From contig NZ_JARYZI010000005.1 of the NCBI RefSeq assembly GCF_029914245.1, forward strand, positions 186,001-250,000: a DNA stretch of 64,000 bases, in the 5' to 3' direction. The notes beneath the pieces are model-generated. The model made no database searches. It was not told where the DNA came from and saw only the letters and a list, made by a program, of their open reading frames with translations. Positions 9,242 to 17,690 of this stretch are shown piece by piece. A program made the translations under genes and the position numbers. How positions within the stretch are numbered: position 1 is the first letter of the stretch; each line of letters begins with the position of its first letter. Source of the stretch: Fusibacter bizertensis. GTDB taxonomy: Bacteria; Bacillota; Clostridia; Peptostreptococcales; Acidaminobacteraceae.

Positions 9242-10909
9242 ATGAAAACTTTATATCATTTTTATAAGATTTTGAAAATAAAAAGTGGTTTTATTATAAT
9301 GCTAGTATTTTTTATTCAATTTACGTTTATCGGCACTTCAACTAGGCTAAGTTATGCAGAAAATGAAAGTTTTAAAGATGTGACTCAAACACACTGGGCA
9401 TATAATATAATTGAGACAATGGTTAATGAAGGTTTGATTCCACGTTCTGAAAAATTCGGAATTGGTACTTCAGTTACAGAAGTGGATATGACTACAATCT
9501 TATCAAAAATCAAGCCTAATGAAGCTTATGATATGAATTTTGATCAACAACATAGGTTGACTAGACGTGAAGCAATTGATGTTATTTTTGATTGGCTTTC
9601 TATTGATAAAATTAGTAACCAGTTAGGTGAGCAAGCTTCACCGTTTGTAGATACATTTGAAAAAGATACCTTCTTAAATTTAGCAAATAGATTTGGATGG
9701 GTATCTATCAATTTCGCAAAAACTTTTCGACCAGATCAATTGATAAAAAAAGAAGAACTAATTGCACTTCTATATAATGTAAGTAATAGTTACAACAGTT
9801 CGTTTGAGTTATTACACAGCTACTATGCCATCAGTTCCTTTTCGCAAGCAGATTTTTCTAGTCAGTTAAACTCGTTAAGTTATGGTTGGGCGAGACTTGA
9901 ATTTGATAAAAACAAAGAAAATGTCATTTTAAATATGACGAGTGCGAATTCTAACGAATATCGTGTACCTACAGGATATGCATCAGCTCTTGAAGCCACT
10001 GATGTAGAATCCATATCAAAGCAATTGATGGTTTTTGTAAAAGATGAAACAACAATTGATAGCGAGAGCGGTAAGACAATCACTTTAGCAGAATCAATTT
10101 TGAATAGTTCATCATTTTCAGATCAAGTCATTACTTCGATTATAGATGCGGCATCTCAAAATGCTTTTAAAATTGAATTTCAAGGTGTTTTAATTGATTT
10201 TGAAGGGCTTAAGGGTGAAGATAACGCAAAACGCTATAATGAGTTTGTGGTTAAGCTTGATAAAGAACTTGAAAAGTTAAATTTAAGTCTTTACATTGCA
10301 GTACATCCTGAAAGAGGAGATGCTTTAACTTATTTTGATGGATACGATTTTAAAACACTTGGAAACAATGCTGATTATATTATCTTAATGGCACACGATT
10401 ATTATGCAAAAAAACTCAGTACTTCTGAGATGCTTTTAGGTTATACTGTGACACCTTTATCACCTATAAATGAAGTATATTATGCTTTGAATGCTATTAC
10501 AGACCCTATTTCAGGTGTTTCTGATACAAAAAAAGTATTATTACAATTTTCATTTGATACTGCTCAATGGAAAGTAGAGAACAACCAAATTATCAACAGT
10601 ACACCTTATCATCCGACTTATGCAACAATTGCCCAAAAGATAGATGATGGTGCGATGGTAAAATATTCATCTGCATTACAAAGTGCTTACATTGAGTTCT
10701 ACGAAAATAATATTAAAAGCATTGTATGGTATGAAGACGAAAGAAGTATTCAAGCTAAAACTGATGTTGCGAAGTACTTTGGCTTGGGTGGGATATCACT
10801 TTGGCGCTTAGGAATAATTCCTGAATATGAAAGTGATATAAACCAGTATATGAATGTTTGGTCTCAAATATTGACGAATTTTGATTTACAACAAATAGAA
10901 TTAAAATAA
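9242..10909 (+). CDS. Exported SLH-domain protein with GH18 (YaaH-like) glycosidase domain
   Basis: The protein has 555 residues with a signal sequence (about 12-39). Residues 43-180 hold up to three S-layer homology units: FKDVTQTHWAYNIIETM is a clear first one, the others are weaker. The rest is a glycoside hydrolase 18 barrel of the YaaH/CotE spore-or-wall hydrolase type. The active-site strand is QGVLIDFE (314-321) against the usual DGVNIDFE, so catalytic D319 and E321 remain while the first Asp is Gln. It likely binds the wall through SLH and cuts or binds N-acetylglucosamine polymers. The ATG at 9242 follows AAAGGGTG; an upstream in-frame ATG at 9188 lacks a ribosome site. Confidence 0.8.
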   Translation: MKTLYHFYKILKIKSGFIIMLVFFIQFTFIGTSTRLSYAENESFKDVTQTHWAYNIIETMVNEGLIPRSEKFGIGTSVTEVDMTTILSKIKPNEAYDMNFDQQHRLTRREAIDVIFDWLSIDKISNQLGEQASPFVDTFEKDTFLNLANRFGWVSINFAKTFRPDQLIKKEELIALLYNVSNSYNSSFELLHSYYAISSFSQADFSSQLNSLSYGWARLEFDKNKENVILNMTSANSNEYRVPTGYASALEATDVESISKQLMVFVKDETTIDSESGKTITLAESILNSSSFSDQVITSIIDAASQNAFKIEFQGVLIDFEGLKGEDNAKRYNEFVVKLDKELEKLNLSLYIAVHPERGDALTYFDGYDFKTLGNNADYIILMAHDYYAKKLSTSEMLLGYTVTPLSPINEVYYALNAITDPISGVSDTKKVLLQFSFDTAQWKVENNQIINSTPYHPTYATIAQKIDDGAMVKYSSALQSAYIEFYENNIKSIVWYEDERSIQAKTDVAKYFGLGGISLWRLGIIPEYESDINQYMNVWSQILTNFDLQQIELK

Positions 10910-10930
10910 AATTTATAAAAGAGGTTTAAT

Positions 10931-11365
10931 TTGATTATTGAATTAATAGGTCATTATGAAGAAATTATTGACCGTAAAGACATTTCTGAGTTATTAGGCA
11001 CGTTACTTATGAATCCATCATATGGGAAAATTCAGAACATTGCTCAAGGAATCTATGCAAAAACACAAGGGCGCTTCTATATTGCATCGGATAGTGGACA
11101 ACTGGTTGGTTTGATGGGGTTTTCAAAAATTGATAACAACAAACTCGTTGTAAGGCACATGGCGGTTTCTTCTGGCTACAATAGGCAAAAAATTGCTGAA
11201 GCTATTCTTACAGAAGCGATAAAGAGTGAGCGTGTTTCAATAGTTACATCTGAACCAGGTGATGAAGATGTTAGTTTTTATAAAAGTTATGGCTTTTCCG
11301 TGAAAAAGCGAGTATATGATGATGCGGTTGGACAAAAATACGACTGTGTATATACAGTTAATTGA
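10931..11365 (+). CDS. GNAT-family N-acetyltransferase
   Basis: The product has 144 residues and a GNAT fold. The pattern VRHMAVSSGYNRQKIAEAIL (about 76-95) is strand 4 plus the acetyl-CoA pyrophosphate loop, though the usual Q/RxxGxG/A is loose here (GYNRQKIA). The C-terminal FYKSYGF motif is typical. The TTG at 10931 sits six bases after GAGG; there is no nearby ATG. The acetyl acceptor cannot be told. The gene follows the SLH/GH18 gene by 21 bases and may be cotranscribed with it. Confidence 0.8.
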   Translation: MIIELIGHYEEIIDRKDISELLGTLLMNPSYGKIQNIAQGIYAKTQGRFYIASDSGQLVGLMGFSKIDNNKLVVRHMAVSSGYNRQKIAEAILTEAIKSERVSIVTSEPGDEDVSFYKSYGFSVKKRVYDDAVGQKYDCVYTVN

Positions 11366-11377
11366 TTCTTTAAATAT

Positions 11378-11408
11378 GAAAAGAAAGCCTATAGTAGGCT
11401 TTCTTTTC
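11378..11408. terminator. Bidirectional terminator between the GNAT gene and selC
   Basis: A perfect 13-bp stem (11378-11390 with 11396-11408) encloses a 5-base loop. The GCCT/AGGC core is followed by a T-rich arm on both strands, so it can end transcription from both sides. Confidence 0.85.
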
Positions 11409-11446
11409 TATTTGATAATATCATATTGAATATTATATATTCTATT

Positions 11447-11543
11447 TGGCGAGGGTATGTGGGAATCGAACCCACCCAAGCATCTCTTAAATACTCGCGC
11501 TGATTTTGAAGATCAGAAGGCACACCAGCACCTCTCTACCCCC
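11447..11543 (-). tRNA. selC: tRNA-Sec, anticodon UCA
   Basis: Read on the minus strand from 11543, this is a 97-base tRNA with features special to tRNA-Sec. The acceptor has seven pairs plus an eighth G/A position, the D stem has six pairs (AGGTGC with GTGCCT, some wobble) and a 4-base loop. The anticodon loop CTTCAAA gives TCA, which reads UGA. A long variable arm has a 7-bp stem (CGAGTAT with ATGCTTG), the T arm is GTGGG/CCCAC, the discriminator is G, and CCA is encoded. It supplies the Sec decoding machinery of the selDAB operon 5 kb away, on the opposite strand. Confidence 0.96.
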
Positions 11544-11564
11544 ATAGTAATATCATTTTAGCAG

Positions 11565-11570
11565 ATTATA
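11565..11570 (-). promoter_or_regulatory. Possible -10 element of selC
   Basis: A TATAAT hexamer on the minus strand ends 21 bases before the mature 5' end of tRNA-Sec. No good -35 is visible 16-18 bases upstream, where the sequence is almost pure A/T. Confidence 0.35.
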
Positions 11571-11679
11571 TGTGATTTTCATAGTTTATTAATTTTTTTT
11601 TAATTATTGCCACTTATAATTGAACTACAAAGTAATTAGTAAATATATTAATTACAAATACAATTTATGGAGGCGGAAG

Positions 11680-12000
11680 ATGATTATAACTACAACACCA
11701 TCGGTGGAGGGATACAAAATAGTAGAGTATAAAGGAATTGTTTTTGGAGAAGTAATAAATGGTGTAGATTTTATTAAAGACTTCGCAGCAGGCTTAACAA
11801 ACTTTTTTGGTGGAAGATCAAATTCTTACGAGGGAGAGTTGATCGAAGCAAGAGAAAATGCTATAAGAGAAATGAAACAACGTGCCGCTGAAATGGGTGC
11901 AAATGCTATAGTATCAATTGATATTGATTACGAAGTACTTGGTCAAGCAAATAACATGTTAATGGTAACTGCTTCAGGTACAGCTGTAATTATAGAATAA
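11680..12000 (+). CDS. YbjQ family (UPF0145) protein
   Basis: The product has 106 residues and the conserved pattern of the YbjQ/UPF0145 family: [20 protein letters not shown] at the start, an [22 protein letters not shown] helix region and a beta-strand end with GTAVII. The family forms small pentameric rings of unknown function and was once annotated as heavy-metal-binding. The ATG at 11680 is placed seven bases after GGAGGCGG; an upstream in-frame ATG at 11620 lacks a site. Single-gene unit, with a terminator on the 3' side. Confidence 0.88.
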   Translation: MIITTTPSVEGYKIVEYKGIVFGEVINGVDFIKDFAAGLTNFFGGRSNSYEGELIEARENAIREMKQRAAEMGANAIVSIDIDYEVLGQANNMLMVTASGTAVIIE

Positions 12001-12020
12001 TTAAAATACCAAATAAATAA

Positions 12021-12064
12021 AGCAGAAACGAAATGGATATAAGTCCAAATTGTTTCTGCTTTTA
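12021..12064. terminator. Terminator between ybjQ-like gene and plsY (convergent)
   Basis: AGCAGAAAC (12021-12029) pairs with GTTTCTGCT (12052-12060); inner TGGA/TCCA pairs extend it. It is followed by TTTT on the plus strand. plsY ends at 12081 on the other strand and may share it. Confidence 0.75.
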
Positions 12065-12080
12065 TAGTTAAATCAATCTA

Positions 12081-12668
12081 TTACTTCTTCTTAAAGTTTA
12101 ATTTTGTTTCAGTGCCATTTATTAAACGCTTTAGATTGCTCCTATGACGAAAGATCACATAAATTGCAAGTAAGAAAGAAAATAATATAAATAATGTGCT
12201 CTTAGAAAAAACAATTGCGAGAATAGGCAATAAAACAGCACTAATAATAGAAGCAAGTGACATATATCTTGTAAATCCAATTATTAGGGCTTGTACAACA
12301 ACAAGTATAACCACAATATCTGGGAAAAGTACTAAAAGAATCCCTGCAGAAGTCGCCACACCTTTACCACCTTTGAATTTAAGCCATACTGGATGGCAGT
12401 GGCCGATAACAGCTAGTGCGCCACCAACAACACCGCCTAACTCTCCAAGCCATAGAAGGCCAATTAGAGCTGGTATAACGCCTTTTAGAAAATCACCTAA
12501 AAAAGCTAAAACGCCAACTTTTAAACCTAAAGTCCTTACTACATTGGTAGTCCCAGTGTTACCACTACCATGTCTTCTAATATCTATTTTTCCAATCCAT
12601 CTTGGTATCAAATAAGAAAATGGAATACTACCGATAAAATAACTACATACCCCTAATAAAAATATCAT
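12081..12668 (-). CDS. plsY: Acyl-phosphate:glycerol-3-phosphate acyltransferase
   Basis: PlsY is an integral membrane enzyme that moves an acyl group from acyl-phosphate to glycerol-3-phosphate, the first step of phospholipid synthesis. The product has 195 residues with five hydrophobic spans. The three family motifs are present: SIPFSYLIPRW near the start, GSGNTGTTNVVRTLG (about 34-48) and GHCHPVWLKFKGGKGVATSAG (H and GGKGVAT region at about 87-107). The start at 12668 follows GGAGGC. It stands alone, with convergent neighbours on its 3' side. Confidence 0.95.
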   Translation of the reverse strand: MIFLLGVCSYFIGSIPFSYLIPRWIGKIDIRRHGSGNTGTTNVVRTLGLKVGVLAFLGDFLKGVIPALIGLLWLGELGGVVGGALAVIGHCHPVWLKFKGGKGVATSAGILLVLFPDIVVILVVVQALIIGFTRYMSLASIISAVLLPILAIVFSKSTLFILFSFLLAIYVIFRHRSNLKRLINGTETKLNFKKK

Positions 12669-12720
12669 TCATGCCTCCTAAATTAAATTGCATGTTCATT
12701 TTAGCATAAAATACAATCAG

Positions 12721-12749
12721 TTAAAATATCATTCTTAAAGTGTTATAAT
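12721..12749 (+). promoter_or_regulatory. Likely sigma-A promoter of the alpha/beta hydrolase gene
   Basis: TTAAAA (12721-12726), 17 bases, TATAAT (12744-12749), then about 37 bases to the start codon. The -35 is a weak match. Confidence 0.45.
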
Positions 12750-12786
12750 AATATTATAAATATTGAGCTAAGAAGGGGAGTATTCT

Positions 12787-13698
12787 ATGAGAAAAGATTT
12801 CAGTATTGATTCCTTTGAAGAAATCACATTAAAAGGTTATGTGTGGTCACCAGATGGTACAGTTTTAAAAGCAATGGTTGTACTTGCGCATGGAATGGCA
12901 GAAACGATTGAACGTTATGATGCATTTGCAAATTTTTTATCTGATCACGGCTACGGTATTATCGGTGTAAATCAACGCGGGCATGGACCAGAAGCTCAAA
13001 TGCTTGGTTATCTAGGAGAAAAAGGCTGGTCAAAAATGAAAGAAGACCTAAAACATATTGTCGATTACGTGAAGAACACATATGATGATATACCAGTCTT
13101 CATCATGGGCCATAGTATGGGGTCTTTCTTAGTTCGAGATTTCATCATTTCTTACTCGTATTTAGTTGATGGTGTAATTTTGTCTGGAACAGGATATCCT
13201 GATAAGATATCTTTAAAACTAGGACAATGGCTCGCTGCTAAAGATGTAAAAAAACATGGTGATAAACATGTCTCTACTCTGATTGATAGTATTGCCTTTA
13301 AAAATTATAACAAAAAAATAAAAGACGCAAAAACGTCTTTTGATTGGTTATCAAGCGATTCCACAATGGTGCAAGCATATATTGATAATCCTTACTGTGG
13401 TCAAATACACCCTAGTTCGTTCTTTTTAGAATTTTCAAATGGACTTTATCAACTGTTATATCATCCGGATTATAGTAATTTCAAAGATGGATTACCAATG
13501 CTTATTTTTTCAGGTGAAGGTGATCCTGTTGGAAACTACTCAAAAGGTGTTAATTTAGCAGCTAAAAAATATGACGCTCTAAAGTTTGATGTAAAGAAAA
13601 TCCTTTACCCTGAAGGGCGTCATGAAATGCTAAATGAAGTTAATAGAAAACAAGTCTTTGAAGATGTTGTTGAATGGTTAGATGAAATTAATAATTAG
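12787..13698 (+). CDS. Alpha/beta hydrolase, monoacylglycerol lipase/lysophospholipase type
   Basis: The product has 303 residues and the serine aminopeptidase S33 (Hydrolase_4) layout: LAHGMAETIERYDAFA (oxyanion-hole HG at 35-36), NQRGHG, the nucleophile elbow GHSMGS with S110, an acid site in SGEGDPVGN and a terminal His in EGRHEMLNE. There is no signal peptide, so it is cytoplasmic and probably cuts acyl esters such as lysolipids or monoacylglycerols. The exact substrate is not known. The ATG at 12787 follows AAGGGGAG. Its stop overlaps the convergent alaX stop by three bases. Confidence 0.88.
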   Translation: MRKDFSIDSFEEITLKGYVWSPDGTVLKAMVVLAHGMAETIERYDAFANFLSDHGYGIIGVNQRGHGPEAQMLGYLGEKGWSKMKEDLKHIVDYVKNTYDDIPVFIMGHSMGSFLVRDFIISYSYLVDGVILSGTGYPDKISLKLGQWLAAKDVKKHGDKHVSTLIDSIAFKNYNKKIKDAKTSFDWLSSDSTMVQAYIDNPYCGQIHPSSFFLEFSNGLYQLLYHPDYSNFKDGLPMLIFSGEGDPVGNYSKGVNLAAKKYDALKFDVKKILYPEGRHEMLNEVNRKQVFEDVVEWLDEINN

Positions 13699-14900
13699 AA
13701 CATTTTTTGAATTTTATCTTCCAAAGTAGCCATTATTTCATCGATATTAACTGCATCTGAACTACCACCTTGTGCAACAAATGGATTTCCACCACCTTTG
13801 ACACCAAATGGTGCGATTTCCGATTTAAATAATTGTCCCATATTAAACTCTTGACTCACATTTTTTGATTTTGAAAGTACGAGGTGTGTTTTTTCGCCTT
13901 CACTGCTAACAGCCAGTACGATAATATTTTCAGCTTCGCATAAGATGTTACATTTTAGGCGTAAATCTGTCATACTCATATCGGTCTCAGTTAAAGTTAT
14001 CACTTTAATTTCTTCTGAATCAAACTGTTCTAAAATTTGAGCGACTTGTGTTTTATAGAGTTGCTCTTTTAATGCTTGTAGATTAGCACGATCATTTTTC
14101 TGAGATTCTAACAATTGTTCTGTAAAGTTAAGAATTTCATTATCTTTCACGGAAAACAGTTTCATAAGTGAATTGATAGTTTCATTTCTTTCTTGGATGA
14201 ATTTTAGGGCAAATCCACCACATCCAAATTCAATTCTGATACCAGATTTATAAGGCTCAGTTTTTTTGATTTTGATGATACCAACTTCAGAAGTCGTTTT
14301 AACATGAGTGCCACCACACGGAGAAAAATCGCTTTCTACGATCTCTATTACACGTATGTTTTCTGTAACTTTTGGTTGCTTTCTAAGCGGCATATTTGCT
14401 AATTCTTCAGCTGTTGGGTAGTGAGCAATCACTTCTTTATTACTATAAATTACTTGATTTGCACTGTTTTCAATTTTAACGATTTGATCCTGAGTTAGCT
14501 TTTGATCAAGATCAATGGTCACATAGTCTGCGCCAATATGGAATCCAATTGTATTGGCTTCATAAAGTTTTTCTGCACAGGAAGAAAGGATATGTTGCCC
14601 AGTATGTTGTTGCATCAGCGTAAATCTTCTTGAAAAATCAATTTTACAAGTTACATTTTCACCTACTTTAAATTTTGGACAGTCCTTTGAAATATGGAAA
14701 ATATCTTCTTGATCTATTTGTACATCTGCTATCTCCAACATTTCGATATTTCCATGATCACAAGGCTGTCCACCACCTTCAGGATAAAAAAAGGTATGAT
14801 CCAGTTGAATTTTATATAGTTGATTTTCTTGCTCAATAGATGTTACTTTTGCGTTAAATTGATGTGTATATGCATCATTTAAAAATGATTTTATTGTCAT
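13695..14900 (-). CDS. Alanyl-tRNA editing protein AlaX (long form with DHHA1 domain)
   Basis: This is a free-standing trans-editing enzyme of 401 residues that removes Ser or Gly from mischarged tRNA-Ala. An N-terminal beta-barrel like that of AlaRS (FYPEGGGQPCDHG) leads to the editing site with zinc ligands in H99-TGQ-H103 and C195-GGT-H199, then a C-terminal DHHA1-like domain ending in FGVKGGGNPFVAQGG. There is no catalytic aminoacylation domain, so it is not AlaRS itself. The ATG at 14900 follows AGGAGG on the minus strand. Confidence 0.93.
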   Translation of the reverse strand: MTIKSFLNDAYTHQFNAKVTSIEQENQLYKIQLDHTFFYPEGGGQPCDHGNIEMLEIADVQIDQEDIFHISKDCPKFKVGENVTCKIDFSRRFTLMQQHTGQHILSSCAEKLYEANTIGFHIGADYVTIDLDQKLTQDQIVKIENSANQVIYSNKEVIAHYPTAEELANMPLRKQPKVTENIRVIEIVESDFSPCGGTHVKTTSEVGIIKIKKTEPYKSGIRIEFGCGGFALKFIQERNETINSLMKLFSVKDNEILNFTEQLLESQKNDRANLQALKEQLYKTQVAQILEQFDSEEIKVITLTETDMSMTDLRLKCNILCEAENIIVLAVSSEGEKTHLVLSKSKNVSQEFNMGQLFKSEIAPFGVKGGGNPFVAQGGSSDAVNIDEIMATLEDKIQKMF

Positions 14901-14925
14901 TTGTACCTCCTAAAGTAATCGAATA

Positions 14926-14954
14926 CTGAAATCTTCACCCAAATAGTATATAAT
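14926..14954 (+). promoter_or_regulatory. Likely promoter of the unknown gene and methyltransferase
   Basis: CTGAAA (14926-14931), 17 bases, TATAAT (14949-14954), 32 bases before the start codon at 14987. The -10 is consensus, the -35 moderate. Confidence 0.5.
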
Positions 14955-14986
14955 AGATTAGAATTCAATGAAAGAGGAGAACATAT

Positions 14987-15889
14987 ATGAATATTGAAAT
15001 GATAGAGAAGATATATAACGATTTATACGAGTTTATTGTGATGCCTAGCAATAAAAAAGAACTAGATATTGCAAAACAACAATTTGTTTTAAAAGACGAT
15101 CAATCGGATACAGATGGTTTTGCTGAATGGCTGATTTTTAATTATCTACATTCTGAAACTCATCAAAATATGATTGATCGGTTTAAACTTAAACAACCAC
15201 TAGATGAAAATAAGGAAGCTGTGGCAATTTTGGAAGCCCTTAAAAAATCTCAAAGAAGCATATTTGAAGTTAACCTTGAACATGAACGTGTTGCACTTAA
15301 AGATATTTTTACAAATGATGACTTTCTATTAGAATCTGGCGTTTCGGAATCTACTCCACTTATAAGTGCTAGGGTAATCTCTATTGATAATACCCATACT
15401 GTTGTGGGCGATATTTTTGAACTTGAGGTTAGTTTTAAAGAGAGTATAAAAAAATATATCTTAGATCAATATAACCAGTTTACTCAAAGTCAAGGAATTA
15501 CACCTATGGATTCATTTCTTGATGCTAATGGTCATCTCCTTTACAAAGTATTGGATATCGTGAATCAAGTAGAAGAAGAGAATGCTTATGAAGATGAGCT
15601 GAATTTATATCAATCTACTTATGCTTATAGGTGCAATAAGGATGAACTGTATGAACTCTTTATGACATTATCACTCCCAGTTTTTGCTGATGAAGAAGAA
15701 GAACCAATTTTAAGAGTGATGGAAGAAGATCGAATTTTGGCTGAAATTGAGATCTCTAATGGTCAATTCTACGTACTTTGCAATTCTCCAGAGCATAGCA
15801 AAGCGATGAAAAAAGTGATTGAACCAATTTTGAGAGCAGATATAGTTTTCTTAAAAGATGAGATTTTTTCGCTTGAGGATTTACTTTAG
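14987..15889 (+). CDS. Uncharacterised protein, acidic, 300 residues
   Basis: I do not recognise a named family. The protein is acidic and soluble with no signal or membrane segment. It appears to have two parts: a helical N-terminal region (1-90), a beta-rich middle (about 92-150, with VALKDIFTNDDFLLESG and a later VVGDIFELEV), and an acidic C-terminal half (about 190-300). The middle loosely recalls short beta modules seen in SEC-C-type accessory proteins, which is only an impression. It lies ten bases upstream of the adenine methyltransferase and shares its promoter, so the two probably work together or are at least coexpressed. Confidence 0.85.
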   Translation: MNIEMIEKIYNDLYEFIVMPSNKKELDIAKQQFVLKDDQSDTDGFAEWLIFNYLHSETHQNMIDRFKLKQPLDENKEAVAILEALKKSQRSIFEVNLEHERVALKDIFTNDDFLLESGVSESTPLISARVISIDNTHTVVGDIFELEVSFKESIKKYILDQYNQFTQSQGITPMDSFLDANGHLLYKVLDIVNQVEEENAYEDELNLYQSTYAYRCNKDELYELFMTLSLPVFADEEEEPILRVMEEDRILAEIEISNGQFYVLCNSPEHSKAMKKVIEPILRADIVFLKDEIFSLEDLL

Positions 15890-15898
15890 GAGGATACA

Positions 15899-17629
15899 TT
15901 GTCAAACTATACCCATCTAAGAGAACGATATAGTCATGAGACATCTGTTACTATACAGGATGTTTCAGGAACTGTTTATACCCCTAAATGGCTAGCTCAA
16001 CAGATGATATTTCAATTGATTGATGATCATATATGTAAAAACTTTACTTCATTTAATTTATATCCGCTTTATGTTGAAGGATACTTAAAAGATGAAGTGA
16101 GCGAATCCTTTTCGGAGGATTCGCAGGAGCTTCTAAGCTTGATTAAATCTTCAAAAATTCTAGATTTATCTTGTGGCAGCGGTGTTTTACTTTTAACCTA
16201 TATTGAGTTTGTTGAGTATTTAGTCAAGTGTTGTAAAGCAGATTTGTCTACTATTATGACGAACTTGGTCGAAGACTGTATCTATGGTATTGATATTGAC
16301 GAAACTGCCATTCTTGTTTTTAAAGAAACCTTAATTGCATATTTTGAGTCCATAGAGATCACACCTAAAAAGCTCAATCTCTTTTGTGGTAACAGTTTAA
16401 TAGAAGATTATTTTGATACGCTTAAATTTGATTTAATTATTGGAAATCCACCTTATATTGGTGAAAAAAATAATTTGAATTGGTTTCAACCCATAAAAGA
16501 TACACCCTTTGGAAAAAAGTACTATGAAGGAAAAATGGATTATTTTTATTTTTTTATCTATAGAGGCTGGGAACTATTAAAAAGTGAGGGGTCACTTTGT
16601 TATCTCTCAAGCAACTACTTTCTTTCAGCGGATGGTGCTAAACATTTAAGATCTTTTATTAAAACGCATTTTACTTTTAGTAGATATATTGATTATGGAG
16701 ATGCACGTGTTTTCCCAGAACGCAAATTACACGCTTGTATCTACGTTCTGAAAAGACAACCTGTTGATACAGTCATCATGTATGATGAGGATTATCGAAT
16801 TGAAAAAAAATTATCACCAGAATTGATTTACCAAGAAGATGGTTTAGTCAAATTTATAGTCTCTGACTTGGTTCAAAGTAGAATAAATCATATTAAAAGT
16901 GGGAAAATCGGATTGCTAGGTGATCTATATAATGTTCATCAAGGTATTGTTACAGGTTCGGATGCTGCATTTGTTTATACGGAAGAAGAATTATCACAAT
17001 TACCTAAGGAAGCACTCCAGTATGCAGTACCATTTTTTAAAAATAGCGATATAAAGCACTATTTTGCAAACAAAGATACAAAGCTACGTCTTCTATACCT
17101 CAATCACAACTCTATAGATGAAAAGGTAATCAAGTATATGGAAAAATACGAGATGAAATTATCCAAACGTAGAGAAGTAACTAAGGGGATTCGAAGTTGG
17201 TTTACACTTACTTGGCCAAGAGATCCATCTATTTTTGAAGGCGAGAAATTAGTTGTACCTCAACGTGCAAGGACCAATAGGTTTGCATATGTTAAAGACC
17301 ATTTTTACGCATCTGCTGATGTTTATTATATAAAGGGCAAAGTCAACTCGCCTTATAGTTTGAAAGTCCTTTGTTTGTTACTTAATTCAAATGCCTACAT
17401 GGAATGGTTGAGTCATATGGGAAAGAGGAAGGGGCAACTTTTAGAACTGTATGCAACACCGTTAAAGGCAATACCAATAATTAAGTTTGATAAAATTGAT
17501 TTATTAGAACTTGAAGAAATATCTGAGAAAGTTTTCAATTTTGAAACACAAAATAATGTAGGTTTTGATGAAAAAGTTTTGGATGGATTGATTAAAAGAG
17601 TGGACCAAATTATTGAAAATAGAAAATAA
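15899..17629 (+). CDS. Orphan N6-adenine DNA methyltransferase, TaqI/Eco57I type, CamA-like
   Basis: The product has 576 residues. Motif X lies in GTVYTPKWLA, the SAM-binding motif I is LDLSCGSG (88-95), and motif IV is NPPY (183-186) in IIGNPPYIGEK, so it makes N6-methyladenine. The C-terminal target-recognition domain is of the TaqI type, with HQGIVTGSDAAF (347-358) and a GIRSWFTLTWPRDP stretch. No restriction endonuclease lies nearby, so it looks like an orphan, regulatory methyltransferase. Length and the TRD pattern recall CamA of Clostridioides difficile (577 residues), from memory and not by alignment. The TTG at 15899 sits after AGGAGG. Target sequence unknown. Confidence 0.9.
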   Translation: MSNYTHLRERYSHETSVTIQDVSGTVYTPKWLAQQMIFQLIDDHICKNFTSFNLYPLYVEGYLKDEVSESFSEDSQELLSLIKSSKILDLSCGSGVLLLTYIEFVEYLVKCCKADLSTIMTNLVEDCIYGIDIDETAILVFKETLIAYFESIEITPKKLNLFCGNSLIEDYFDTLKFDLIIGNPPYIGEKNNLNWFQPIKDTPFGKKYYEGKMDYFYFFIYRGWELLKSEGSLCYLSSNYFLSADGAKHLRSFIKTHFTFSRYIDYGDARVFPERKLHACIYVLKRQPVDTVIMYDEDYRIEKKLSPELIYQEDGLVKFIVSDLVQSRINHIKSGKIGLLGDLYNVHQGIVTGSDAAFVYTEEELSQLPKEALQYAVPFFKNSDIKHYFANKDTKLRLLYLNHNSIDEKVIKYMEKYEMKLSKRREVTKGIRSWFTLTWPRDPSIFEGEKLVVPQRARTNRFAYVKDHFYASADVYYIKGKVNSPYSLKVLCLLLNSNAYMEWLSHMGKRKGQLLELYATPLKAIPIIKFDKIDLLELEEISEKVFNFETQNNVGFDEKVLDGLIKRVDQIIENRK

Positions 17630-17643
17630 ATTTCACCACGCCA

Positions 17644-17671
17644 TTGCCATATATTCCCATTTTGTTATAAT
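17644..17671 (+). promoter_or_regulatory. Likely promoter of comEC
   Basis: TTGCCA (17644-17649), 16 bases, TATAAT (17666-17671), only 20 bases before the start codon, so the leader would be very short. Confidence 0.5.
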
Positions 17672-17690
17672 GGAAATATATGGAGGTTTT

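Noticed and set aside
12196-12615. 139-residue plus-strand open frame opposite plsY
   Set aside because: It is a shadow of the plsY frame, rich in Thr/Pro from antisense codons, with no start signal.
15899-17629. Restriction-modification or BREX/Pgl defence system
   Set aside because: Only a methyltransferase is present; no nuclease, PglZ, ATPase or other defence partner lies nearby, so an orphan enzyme is the simpler reading.
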